In this document: positions 46,840-58,334 of the stretch, one piece after another
How the letters are laid out: every line of letters starts with the position of its first letter
How positions within the stretch are numbered: position 1 is the stretch's first letter
From: Sorghum bicolor
Taxonomy: Eukaryota; Streptophyta; Magnoliopsida; Poales; Poaceae
Length of the DNA: 64,000 nucleotides
Direction: 5' to 3'
NCBI RefSeq assembly: GCF_000003195.3
Contig: NC_012878.2
Coordinates: 24,014,071 to 24,078,070, forward strand
Position numbers and translations under genes: made by a program
The notes under the pieces: model-generated
What the model was told of the DNA's origin: nothing
What the model saw: only the letters and a program-made list of their open reading frames with translations
Database searches by the model: none

Positions 46840-47650
46840 ATTCGTCAGGTCGTTGATGCTGTCATGGACGCCACGCCACACCGCACTCGCCCAGCGCCCG
46901 TCTAGTCTCTCCCACCCTCTCTCTCGCGACTCCGACGGCGAAAACACCATCGCCATTGCCGCCGAGAGCTTCGCGAGCTCCTCGTGCTCTCGTCTTCATG
47001 TCTCACCTCTCCTCCGAGCATCTCCGAGTTTGCCTCGAGCTCCTCCATCTTCTCCAGCTCTTGGCTGGCCGAGATCTCTCCAAGGTGAGCCGCATTCCGC
47101 AGGATTGCCGTCGTCGGGTTCACAGCCGTCGCGACCCCGATTCAGGCGAACCTCACCGCTGCTCCATCCCCATCTTCTTTCTTCTCTTCGAGTCACGTTA
47201 GAGCTTGCCTAGGTCACGGTCATGGTTTGTGTCACGCCATTCCGGCCATGGTGACACCGTCGGGCAGGAACACGGCCACCGCACCGCCGCGCTCACCGCC
47301 GACGGCCACCCCGCACGTGAGCAGACTCACTGGAGCCGTTAGGGTTAGGCCTTTCTACCTAGAAAGCTCCACGCTGTCTCACTGATGCTTAAGCCGCCCT
47401 TCCCCGATGCTCTACCGGTCGGAGATGGCCGGCGTAAGCCGAGGTAGCTCCGCTGTGCCGCCACGGCCGACGGCGACCCCTTTCCGTCGCTCCAACCCTA
47501 GAGCCACCTACCTCTATCGACGCGGAATGACTCAAGGAGCACACTGATGCCCTTGGATCCATCGGAAGAGCTCATGGTCGGCGAGCATTCGCCGGCGAGT
47601 GTGTTCTCTGTTCCTGTGACGCTAACACGCGGGTCCCACTGTCAGTGGCA
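46840..47650 (+). other. GC-rich block of LTR B
   Basis: Same position and character as in A, C and D: many CpGs and overlapping frames such as 46853-47212. It ends with ACGCGGGTCCCACTGTCAGT, a phrase also present in the equivalents. Likely promoter or leader of the LTR transcript. Confidence 0.4.
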
Positions 47651-48984
47651 CAACGGCTCCCTCCTCTCTTTTCTTGCAATCTTGCAAAAATCATATCTCC
47701 AGTTTCTGATCTCCAAAAGTTGTGAAACAAATTTTTTGATGATCCATGAGATGTCTAGTTTTTAATAAAAATATAGTATGTACCATGTTTTCTGTGAAAA
47801 TAATTGTTATGAATTAATCTTGTTAATTATGTGTAAATTCATATCTCTTGATATACTGCTCTAAATGTTGTGAAATTTTTGTGTTATGCTTTGGATAGTG
47901 TTAGAATGCTCTGATAATTATTTTATGATTTTTGGAGTGCTGTATCTCTAATATGTAATTTATGTTAATACTATGGCCTAATTTTATGTTTAAATCATAT
48001 TAAATGTTATATACTTATTCTGGTGTTCTCCTTTGGTGTCAAGCTTGTTCATAGTAGTAGTAACATGTAAATAATCTGAAATCTGTTGTTTGACACTATC
48101 TAAGCCATGTTTCTTAATTTATGCAATAAGTACCTTGTTACATGTTAATTAATTATCTTAAGTTTGGCATGTGCAATTGCTCTGAAATTTTTTAGTAATT
48201 TCCAGGTGCCATGCTTGTGCTTCTGTAATTTTGTAGACTTTTCTGAGCACTCTTGCTGGTATCTTGTAATTATGTCTTTTTTATGGAATTAAATTAATAA
48301 ATGCCTTGTTGTTAAGTGTTTAGTAGTCAACATGTGGTTTTCTGGTAATATTAGGTTGTGCTTGTGCTTATAAGCCACTTGGTTGTTACTAAATATGTTC
48401 TTGCTATGTCATCAAATAATTAATTAAAGGTATATAGCTGTTCTGGACAGCAAGGGAGTAATCTGATTTTTGTCTATGATAACCTTGTTTTCTGAAAGAC
48501 TTGTCTATATCAAATATGTTGTAAACTTTGTATGCTAGCTGCAGTTTAAATTTGGGATCATTTGGTCCAGTAGTTTAAAAGTTATGGCTTTTCCAAGTTA
48601 AGTTCCAGAACTAGGTGCTCTATGTTTTTCTGGAACAGAACCTGGAACTTTGTTTAGTTGACCTGTTTTAACTTGTGAATCTTGCTGTGATGTCTAAAGA
48701 GGAAATGTAAACAATTTCATAAGCTTTCTAGAATGTCCTCATTCGTGTTAGTTGGATCTGTATAGCATTAGTTATGAATTGTTCTTTGAGCTGCTCTGTT
48801 ATTTAGTTGTTGCTATTTAATGGTTTAAGCTGGTGTGTTCTTGTAGTTGAGGTGATACTCTTTTGTGACCTTATAATAGAAGCTTACTCTGTAAATGAGT
48901 GTCCAGTGAAGTTTATAATCATGTCTCCAAGCACTCACCCTCATCTAGTGTGCACACATGCCTTACTTATCGTGCATGCAATAG

Positions 48985-49151
48985 GTGCATCGGAGGTGGC
49001 AACATCGTTCGAGCTCGAGAGGGTGAACCACGAGGGCCCGGAGATCACTCAGGAGGCGGAGGCCCAGCCAGCAGGACAAGAGGAGCCCGAAGAGGAGGTC
49101 GAGAGCCCTAGTCATGAGCCCGCTTTGTTCGTGAAAGGCAAGCCCCGGAGC
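48985..49151 (+). other. Conserved acidic exon-like segment in LTR B
   Basis: Follows CATGCAATAG, an acceptor-like site, and encodes EEPEEEVESPSHEPALFV then KGKPRSILS. The reading frame is open from an ATG at 48919. Homologous to 13637-13788 in A and 53979-54145 in C. Confidence 0.45.
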
Positions 49152-50218
49152 ATCTTAAGTCTCCCACTTTAATTTCAAAGTATACTTGAAGATGTTATAT
49201 CTATTGATGCATTACGTATAGGAGTTGGGATGAAACCCTTGCTGCATTATACCTTTCCTTGCCCAGATATCTTATCACTACCTGGTTGTAGAGTTAGGAT
49301 CGAGTAGCAGCTTAGCCATGCTTTAATCGGTAGAAGTCAGTCAGGTGATATCCTGTCACCTGCGCGAAATAGGGTTGTTGTTGGATCACGATTGACTATA
49401 TGTGCTATCGTGGGAAAGAACCTAGTTTAAAATAACTTAAGCCGGGCGGAGTTTTGCAAGGTGGTAGTAAATCTGTCTGTGGCAGCTAAGGACTGATCGT
49501 TATACGACCTCTTGTCATGTTGAACGCATGCTTGACACTTAGTTGGCCGGATAACTCGTTCCGACCGTAAAGCCTAGTAATATGACTCAGGCCGGAAGAC
49601 CGGCAAGTATAAAGTGTGCACTACCAGAGGAAGTGCGTTGTGCGGGGGCCATTGGCGTAAGACCAAAGGCATGTGAGTTAAAAGTCCTGACCTCCGTGGC
49701 AGAGTGGCAGCCCTGGGAGTATGGCGCTGACCGGAGCCGCGATTCCTGAGCCGTACCAAAGGTGACCCGCTTGCTCTCCAATGGGGGATGCATGGGTGAG
49801 TGCTAGGAATAACCCTCTAGCTGGATAGGAATTGACTCGAACCGCCGTCTCTCCCAGATAGTGAGAATTGACAAAGCAACGCAAATGTAGCATCCACTAA
49901 GTACTAATGGTTCTTAATGATGATGTTGAGGATAGCAAGAAGGAACATATGATGAAACTTGATATGGTTATTATTGTTTGCTAAAAATCAAGTGAAGTGC
50001 TTAGTATAGGTGCTAATCTAGTGGTAGGCTAATAATAATCAATATGATGCTTTTACGAACGGTTTTCTATCCAATCTAAGCTTTTGGCAAATGTTTGAGT
50101 CAAGCCAGCTACACTTTATATCAGCCTTGCATGATCCTTGGTGTCTTTGATTTTAGTTAGACGGGTAAGTCTAGCTAAGTACATCCTCGTACTCAGGGTT
50201 TATTCCCACCTGTTGCAG

Positions 50219-50280
50219 ATGATGTCTTTTATGATGGCTTCTACAAGACCTGCCTTCATCCCGCTAGGGATGAGGACTAA
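50219..50280 (+). other. Conserved 62-bp terminal exon-like segment in LTR B
   Basis: Preceded by TGTTGCAG and ended by TAA; encodes DVFYDGFYKTCLHPARDED. A GTAAGTCTAGC donor-like site lies 54 bp upstream (50165), present in all three copies. Homologous to 12472-12533 and 52866-52927. Confidence 0.45.
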
Positions 50281-50650
50281 AACGTTGGGCGCGGTTCTCT
50301 AACAACTTCGTACCCTGATGCTTTTGGTGGATGATATGAGACTCTGGCAGTAACAAGAACTAATGAAATGTGTGTGTGTAAACTATTTTGCTTCTGCTAC
50401 TTCAAACTTGTGTTGTAATAACTAAGTACTCCGATGTGGTGCCGCTTCGTCGGTAATGAATGAACTATGTAACATTCGCTGTATTGTGTTGGACTATTAC
50501 GATCTTGGTATGTTGCATAGTTGGTTTGAAGTCCTTCGTGATTTTGGTGGACTATTGGGATTATATGGGCTCATGTTTGGAAACTTGATTGCTAGATCGA
50601 TCATTTCTACACTTGAACTCTTATAATTTGGTCGGTTCTGTGACTGCTGC

Positions 50651-52073
50651 TGCTGGCTGCGGCTATTCTAGATGCGTCTGATTGCTTACAGTTGTGGCGG
50701 TGGTCAGCCCCGTCGGCGGTTGTGTGTTTGATGGCGAAATGACTTTGGGGCATCTCCACGACCGGTGGACTACATCGGGAGCCCCCTCTTCTTCTTCTTC
50801 TTCATAGTCGTCAAGCACCCGGAGTACTCGACGACACTTTGGCACTAGAGCTTTAGCAGGTGATTCAGGGGTGGTCGACGGGCCTTGAGCTCATCTCGGC
50901 GAGGCTCCCCTCTTCCTTGATGGCTCAGAGGTCATCGGTCTCTTGCCTGCGGCCCGGCCTTTCGTGGATGGCACCTCCTAATCGGCATCCTCGTCACTGC
51001 TGGTGTATTGATAACACTGGGCCATGTTCCGCATTGGTTGATCCACTCCCGTTGGCTGCTCCATGCCAGGGGCTAGTGAAACGAAGACTGATGCCCAGTC
51101 AAGATCTCCAATATGTCAAATCACGCAAGTTCAGCGGTCAAGACATGCATTGCAGATTAAATAACTCAAGATTGTTTTCAGTTACCTTTGGTTGTGGTTG
51201 GGCCAATTTGTATGCATGCATACGATCGTCACTGGCGACAAAATTGCTATCAGAAAGGTTGAAGAGCTTGTTGATCCGGTGATGGACTTCTACCTTTTCA
51301 ATCCTCTCCTTCTTCATCCGGGTGGAGTCTAGGTTCCCTTGATACTCATACCCAGAGTGTACCCTCCTCTGGCATGGCTGTACTCAGCGGCAGATGAAGC
51401 TCCTGACCACACCAGGCCCGTCCAAATGAGACCACTAAATCAAGTTCATGAGTTCCTCAATTTGATTGGAGTACTCTGGTCGGTCCGTCCAGCTCGCCCT
51501 CTTGTCTAGCACATATCCCACACCACATAATGTGGCATTGCTCGGTTCTTCATGGATGTAGAACCATTTCTTGTACCATTCTAACAGAGAAGTGTTCTAG
51601 GGGCAGCTGAGGTAGAAGTTCTTCATTCTGTCTTAGAGGTTGAGGTACACTCCACCCGCAACCCTCGAACCTCCAACGGCCCCCTTTTTTCTTAGACAGA
51701 AGAGATAGCGAAACAAATCAAAGTGTGGTTCTATGCCTGCAAAAGCTTCACACAAATGAATAAAGGTAGCAACAAGAAGGATGTAATTGGGATGCAAATT
51801 GCAAATCCCAATCTCATAATACAGAAGAGGACATTGGAGAAAAGGATGAATTGGGACCCCAAAACCCCTCTTAAAGAAATCTTCAAAAATGATGATCTCA
51901 CCAGGTCTCGGACCGGGGAAGCTTTCTCCAAAGGGCGTCCTCTAGCCTGCTAGTTCTTAGTTATGCAGGAGTCCCATGTCAACGAGCTCCGAGAGGGATT
52001 TGGTGTTGGATTTGGATTCCCACCACTCCTTGGCCATCATTTCGAATCTTTTCTTTGCGTCACTCTTGGCCAT
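50651..52073 (-). pseudogene. Antisense Transposase_28 gene of F, first exon and part of second
   Basis: ATG at 52071-52073 opens MAKSDAKKRFEMMAKEWWES. The 888-bp first exon runs to 51186 with the putative gypsy type transposon (Transposase_28, PF04195) signature: GEIIIFEDFFKRGFGVPIHP, YYEIGICNLHPNYILLVATF, IHLCEAFAGIEPHFDLFRYL and SWTDRPEYSNQIEELM. Stops are TAG/TAA/TGA at about seven sites. A GTAACT donor follows; a tentative intron ends at 51088 but the phase does not fit, so a shift or another acceptor is possible. The second exon has an acidic DDYEEEEEEG run (GAA repeats near 50785). Solo LTR B interrupts it. Confidence 0.75.
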
Positions 52074-52188
52074 TTGGTTGAAGCAGACGAGCTCTAGATC
52101 CTGCTGCTAGATGGGGCAGAGGAAGGAAGAAGACGAAAGACTGGGAAAGGCAACTGCTTGTTGCAAATCTGATGCTGCCCTTCCTCGG

Positions 52189-52199
52189 TTATTTATTAT
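52189..52199 (-). promoter_or_regulatory. TATA-like element of F's antisense gene
   Basis: Minus strand ATAATAAATAA about 115 bp upstream of the ATG, spacing compatible with a plant core promoter. The rest of 52074-52495 has no ORF and is the promoter/5' UTR of the antisense gene. Confidence 0.4.
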
Positions 52200-52865
52200 G
52201 GAGTAACCACCCCTTCCACTTCCCGCATCTTAGGGAAATGTGTGATTTTTGCAGCAAGATCGCCGTTTTAGTTCCCAATATTGTTCCCAATATTTGTTTA
52301 ATGATCATTGGGACTACCTTTATGCTTTGGTTCTTGTGATGGGCGGCTTGGTTTCAATGGGCTCTTCTTTTCACACTCTAGTCTGACATTTTGCCAGCCT
52401 TAGGGAGACAAAGCAACGTCACATAGCCAAGAAGGGTAATTGTTTTTTAAGAAAAGTCTGGAGGAAGTTATTTATGGTAAGAAATTAATTGACTGTGTCA
52501 CAGAACCGACCAAATTATAAGAGTTCAAGTGCAGAAACAATCGACCAGCAATCAAGTTTCCAAACTTGAGCCCATATAATCCCGGTAGTCAACTGAAATC
52601 ATGAAGGACTTCAAACCAACTTGCAACAAACCAAGATCGTAATAGTTCAACACAACACAACGAATGTTACATAGTCATTCATTGCCTGCGAAGCGGCACC
52701 ACATTGGAGTTATTAAGTTATTACAACACATGTTTGAAGTAGCGGAAGCAAAATAATTACACACACTTTCCAAAGTTCATTTCACAAGTTCTTGTTTAGC
52801 CAAGGTCTCATGCCATCCATCCAAAAGCAACAGATACGAAGTAGTTAGAGAACCGCGCCCAATGG

Positions 52866-52927
52866 TTAGTCCTCATCCCCAGCGGGATGGAGATAGGTCT
52901 TGCAGAAGCCATCATAAAAGATATCAT
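52866..52927 (-). other. Conserved 62-bp exon-like segment in LTR C
   Basis: Encodes DIFYDGFCKTYLHPAGDED and stop, after TGTTGCAG on the sense strand; matches A and B in length and phase. Confidence 0.45.
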
Positions 52928-53978
52928 CTGCAACAGTTGGGAATAAACCCTGAGTACGAGAATGTACTCAGCTAGACTTACCCGTCTAGTAAAACATAAA
53001 AGACACCAAGGATCATGCAAGGCGAATATTAGGTGGAGCTGGTTGACTTGACAGTTGCCAAAAGCTTAAATTATAACTACAATGTTGTGAGAGCATCATA
53101 TTAAACATCATCAGCCTACCACTTGATTAGCACCTGTACTAAAGCACTTCACTTGATTATTACAAGCAATAATAACCATATCAAATTCATCATATGTTCT
53201 TCCTTGCTATCATCATTATCACGAACCAAGTTCATTAGTGAATGCTACGTTTGCCGCTGCTCTGTCACGTTCTCACTGACCAGGAGTGACGGCGATTCGA
53301 ATCGAATTCCTATCCAGCTGGAGGGGTATTCCTAGCACTCACCCAAGCATCCCCTGCCGGAGAGCCAACAGGTCACCTTTGGTACGACTCAGGAATCGCG
53401 GTTCCGATTAGCGCCGCACTCCTAGGGCTACCACTCTGCCAGGGAGGTCAGGAATTTTAACTCACCTGCCTTTGGGCTTACGCCAATGGTCCCCCACACA
53501 CCGCACTTCCTCCGGTAGTGCGCACTTTATACTTATCGGCCTTCCGGCCTGAGTCATATTACTAGGCTTCGCGGTCGGAACGAGTTATCCGGCCAACTAA
53601 GTGTTAGGCATGCGTTCAACATGACAAGAGGACGTACAACCGTCGGTCGTTAGCTGCCACAGACGGAGTTACTACAACCTTGCAAAACTCTGCCCGGCTT
53701 AAGTCAATTTAATCAGGTTCCATCCACGATAGCACATATAGTCCATCGTGATCCGACATAACCCTATATCGCGCAGGTGACAGGATATCACCCGACTTCT
53801 ACCGATTAAAGCATGACTAAGCTGCTACTCGATCCTAACTCTATAACCAAGTAGTGGTAAGATATCTGGACAAGGAGTGAGTAAAATGCAGCAAAGGTTT
53901 CATCACAACTCCTATACTTAAATGCATCAATAGATATAACATATTCAAGTAAACTTTCGAAAATAAAGGGAGACTTAG

Positions 53979-54145
53979 GATGCTCCGGGGCTTGCCTTTC
54001 ACAAACGAGGCTGGTTCGTGATTTGGGCACTCAATCTCTTCTTCGGGCTCCTCGAGTCTGACTTGCTGGACCTCCACCTCCGGGTTGCCCTCCTGACCTT
54101 CGGGGTTCACATGAAGCTCGTAGGAGGCGGTCGCGTCCGGTGCAC
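53979..54145 (-). other. Conserved acidic exon-like segment in LTR C
   Basis: After CATGCAATAG on the sense strand it encodes QVRLEEPEEEIECPNHEPAS and FVKGKPRSILSLPL. It is the best preserved of the three copies. Confidence 0.45.
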
Positions 54146-55489
54146 CTATTGCATGCTCGATGAATAAGAAAGTGTGCATACTAAACGATGAATGCTTGAC
54201 ACATAATTAAACTCACTGGACACTCATTTACGGAGTAACGGTTATAACAAGTTCACACAAGATGATAAGTTAACTTAGCCAAAACCTATCAAGTTACTAT
54301 CACAGCAAGCATCACATAACAAAGTTAGCTCAGTAAACAGATCATAACTAATGCTAGACAGATCCAACACACAAGAGTGAGGACATTCTGGAAAGCTTAT
54401 GAAATTGGCTACAAATCATCTTTAAACATCACAGCAAGATTCATAAGTTAAACAAGCCATTTAAACAAAATTCCAGGTTCTGTCACAGAAAAACAGAAAA
54501 CACCTATTTCTGGGATCCAACTTGGAACAGCCATAACTTTCAAACTACTGGACCAAATGATCCCAAATTTAAACCACAGCTAGTTCATAAAGTTTACAAC
54601 AACTTTGATTTAGACAAGCCTTCCAGAAAACCAAGTTTTTCATGAGCAAAGATTGAATTACTTCCTTTCTGTCCAGAACAGCTTTTAACCCCTTTAATTA
54701 ATTATTTGATGACATAGCCAAAGCATTAACAATGTCAACCACGTCCCTTATCAACACAAACACATCATAAGACAACCAAAACATCATATGATAACTTCTA
54801 AACATTTATCAACAAGGCATTTATTAATTTAATTCTATAAAGGAGCATAATTACAAGATACCAGTGAAAGTGCTCAGAAAAATCTACAAAAATTACAGAA
54901 GTACAACCATAGCATCATGACATTACCATAAAAATTTCAGAGCAATTGCACATGCCAAACTTAAGATAAGTATTTATCATGTGACAAGGTGTTTATTTCA
55001 TAAATTCAGAAACATGGCTTATATGGTGTCAAACAACATATTTCAGATTATTCATATGTTACCAATACCATAAACAAGTTTGCCACCAAAGTAGAGCACC
55101 AGCATAAGCATCAATTATTTACTATGATTTTAATAAGAAGACAAGCCATATCTCAATCATAAATTACATATCACAGATATAGTACTCCAAAAATCATGAA
55201 ATATTTATCATAGCATTCTAGTACCACACAGAGACTACCATAAAAATTTCTAAGCAAAAGAAGCAGTATAACAAGAGATATGAATTTACTCATGAATAAC
55301 AAGATTAAATCCTAATAATTATTTTCCCCAGAAAACATGGTTCATTTTATATTTTTACAAAACAATAGCCATCTCAAAGAATCTCATAAAATTATTTTCA
55401 CAATTTTTGGATCTCAGAAACAAGAGATATGATTTTTGCAAAAACAGCTCAAACCCTAAATCAAACATGGAGAAAGAAAGAGAGTGACA

Positions 55490-56230
55490 GAGGGACCCCA
55501 CGGGTCAACAAACCCCACATGTCAGTGACCCAAGAGCAGAGGCGCGACTTGACCGCCGGAGATCTCGTCGACGGCGAGGTCTCGGCGAGGGCCAAGGGCA
55601 CCATCGTGCTCCCCACTCCATTCCGCATCGAGCGGTACCCGAAACCCTAACTCTACCGGACCCCTAGGTACCTCGCCCTCGCGAATGGCGGCACGGCGGT
55701 GGTGCGCGGCCGACCGCCGGCGTCCCTGGCCGGAGATAGAGCGAAAGAGAAAGCGGACAAGCACCAGCATGACCTAGCGGAGCTTTTGGGACAAGAATGA
55801 GGAGGAATGGTGGACTATAGAGCCCTGGCCACGACGCCGGTGACCATGGCGGAGCTCCGGCGAGGTAAGCTCGCGACGGAGAAGACAATGCGGGCTTACC
55901 GAAGCTCGGCAGCGGCAGCCAACTCGACGACGGTGTTGCGGGGAAGCTAGCGGAGCGATGGACGGAGTCGCTTGGCCGGAGACACGAAGACACACGCACG
56001 CGAGCTCGCCGAAGCAACGGCACCGACGCGGAGAAGACGACGCACGCGCGAGAGAGAGATAGAGAGAGAGAGAACCGGGAGTGGAATGGTGCTGTCCACG
56101 CGACCGGGGGCACCGTGGCGAGCTGTAGGACGCGCTGAGGACTGACGAGCGGGACAATCGGCGACATACGGATGCCACGGGTCCAGACACGCGGCGTCAC
56201 CGGCGAGCTCCCCTGAACTGACGGCAACTC
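55490..56230 (-). other. GC-rich block of LTR C
   Basis: CpG-rich, with long overlapping frames on the minus strand (55664-56233, 55774-56190) rich in Ser/Arg/Pro. Judged compositional, as the frames are not shared residue by residue with A or B. Confidence 0.4.
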
Positions 56231-56931
56231 CATTCAGTCGTTGATCCCGACTGAAACCCGATTTTGCAGCGCGATTATCTCCTAATCCACTCGATGATTT
56301 TGCTGGCTATTTGCTCTATGCTGGAGAGCTACATGAGTACTCCAACATTGCTTACAAGATCAAGGCCAGATTCGGTCTAGAATTCAAACTGGAAGCTAAG
56401 CAACATACCCTCGAGCAAACTGTTGCGATCCTGGACTTAGAAAATTTTCTAAGTGTTGGAAACAGCCCCAAATTTGCCTTGTGAGTCACTTTTGAGCTAG
56501 TTGTCGTCATTTTCATGAGATGATGATAAAACAACTTTTGTTCCTTATAAAATTTGCTACAATTTTTCTGTAGAAAGTTTTGACATGCAAACATTTTATG
56601 AAACACTTTTGAAAAGCCTAATCAAAAGAGGTTTCTAGGGCCTATTTGTGTAAGTATGACTTAAGTGATTATTTTGGAGAAGTGATCAACATGAACATTG
56701 TTCCTAAGGTTGAGTTAAGCATAGATAAACTAATTACCAAGGCATAGAGCACAAACACAAGCATGGTACACTCCAACACAAGCCTAGGAAGCCTATTTAA
56801 ACAACTTAAATCACATTTTTGCATAGAATGACATGACTCAAGGGAGATGATCATGATATGCTTGAGTAGATGATGATGCTCATGTTATGCATGTGATTTA
56901 TGCAACCATAACACTGGGGTGTTACAGACTG

Positions 56932-57117
56932 GATGTTATGATGACTATCGAGTAAAATCAGAGGTCAACTAAGCTCGGGGTCTGGTCGACTATTTTCTAT
57001 AACATATTTAGAAACTGTGCCGACCACCGAGCAGGTTTATGTTTACCAACCAAGCTCAAGGACTTGTCCATCAGTCTCCAAGCTGTGCTTAGGGACTACG
57101 CCATCCACCGAGCACGT
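56932..57117 (+). other. 3' internal tail of F before H'
   Basis: 186 bp resuming F after solo LTR C. It contains two CCACCGAGCA phrases (near 57023 and 57105) typical of the region between the antisense promoter and 3' LTR in RIRE2-like elements. No ORF. H' starts at 57118, and the 3' LTR of F is not in the window. Confidence 0.5.
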
Positions 57118-57837
57118 TGTTTGTGCAAAAGCTGATCTGCAAACACAAAGGGCTAATACCTGATTCAAACGTTAAGGCGTGCCAGCCGATTTGACCTTAC
57201 TATCGGCAAGGGTGGTAACTTGAACACTTTGGTCCCGACAACAGCGATGCGCCCGGATGTCACGGCCAAGAGGTATTCACGCGGAACTTGAGAACACGCC
57301 GAGCTTAAGTCGACGAATTCCTAAGAACTCGTAATGAAAAGGAAAAAGTATGACGAAGTCGTCGAAAAAGTAGATGCTGGAATATGAGTAAAAACTTGTG
57401 TTTGATTGATTGATAGATGTCTCATTACAAAGCCCTAGGGTCTACATTTATACCCTGCTTAAAGAGCTACAACCAGACACGACTAGAACTCGAATCCCAA
57501 ATTACACAGAATCCGTATACACAACGATTTAAACAATTAAGGAAAACATAAAACTATCCCCCCTGACAAACTGGAACGCCTCCACAGACCAATCGGCAGC
57601 TTCCAGACTCTCTCTCTATATCATCGGCAGACTCCCTCGCCATAGTCATCGGCAGACTTCCTTGTCGTAGCCATCGGCACAGGCACATCACCACTTATGG
57701 ACTTAATCACGTTCAACCCCTCCTTCATCGGCAACCATCCTCATCGGCAACTCATCCTGTAGATTAAACACCGCCGTCTTACTTTGCCGGCCTATACTTT
57801 ACCAGACATGGACACGTGCCCAAAAACGGTGTCAACA
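57118..57837 (-). repeat. 3' LTR of H'
   Basis: 720 bp, aligned in reverse with the LTRs of H (TGCAAAAGCTGATCTGCAAA at the left, GGTGTCAACA at the right). Confidence 0.9.
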
Positions 57838-57852
57838 CATGCCCCCCAATTT
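57838..57852 (-). other. Polypurine tract of H'
   Basis: Plus strand CATGCCCCCCAATTT; the sense strand is a purine run GGGGGGCATG next to the LTR, as in H. Confidence 0.8.
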
Positions 57853-57989
57853 TGGAGTATGAAATCATTGATGCTCCGAAATTCTCTGCAGTAATGATGC
57901 CTTTTTCCGCAATTAATGCTCCTAATCTGGTAACCGACAACTTCAATCTGAACAAATCCTCAACTTCCCAAATGGGCATTTCCATTTTA

Positions 57990-58150
57990 GTCGCACATCG
58001 GCAATATTACCGTTACAAAGACTTGCCAATGTACTGACCAGGACGTTCGTACCCTATCTTCCTAAACGGCTATCTCCACTTTATTCGCTCATCGGCAATA
58101 TGACCGTTACAAAGACTCTGCCGATGGACCGACCAGGAGATCCTGCACAG
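57990..58150. repeat. Promoter repeats of H'
   Basis: Two copies of ATCGGCAATAT followed by ACCGTTACAAAGAC, about 94 bp apart (57997 and 58091), upstream of the TATA box. Diverged counterpart of 44272-44473. Confidence 0.6.
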
Positions 58151-58302
58151 TAAAATATCTCTGGATAATGACCGCTTCCTATCAAATCACCTGCGCAATC
58201 CCTTGATTACCGTGCGAACAGTTACCATATCTACCTGAGCACCCTCGGATTTCACGGATACGGCAAAGAGATAAGTCAGATTTGCCCTTGCCCGTTTTGT
58301 CC

Positions 58303-58310
58303 TATAAATA
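58303..58310 (+). promoter_or_regulatory. TATA box of the PMD gene in H'
   Basis: TATAAATA in TGTCCTATAAATAGTTCC, matching H. Exon 1 follows within about 30-180 bp. Confidence 0.65.
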
Positions 58311-58334
58311 GTTCCTTCTCGGGTACTCCTTCTC

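Larger units (their letters stand above)
46107..50645 (+). repeat. Solo LTR B, 4.54 kb
   Basis: Starts TGTAAACCCTAGTGTTATGG and ends GGTTCTGTGACT (canonical CA lost), with perfect TSD GCTGC (46102-46106, 50646-50650). Sense orientation is plus. It is inserted in an exon of F's antisense gene. No internal sequence. The A/T-rich middle (47660-48800) has no gene. Aligns end to end, inverted, with A and C. Confidence 0.9.
52496..56926 (-). repeat. Solo LTR C, 4.43 kb
   Basis: Plus strand TGTCACAGAACCGACC to GGGGTGTTACA, with perfect TSD GACTG (52491-52495, 56927-56931). Sense is minus: TGTAACACCCCAGTGTTATG. No internal part. It lies just upstream of F's antisense promoter. The region 54200-55480 is A/T-rich without genes. 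A GA-rich microsatellite occurs near 56045-56075. Confidence 0.92.

Noticed and set aside
55664..56233. 189-codon minus-strand frame
   Set aside because: GC-rich LTR C block with overlapping frames; no start context or domain, and the frame is not shared with A or B.
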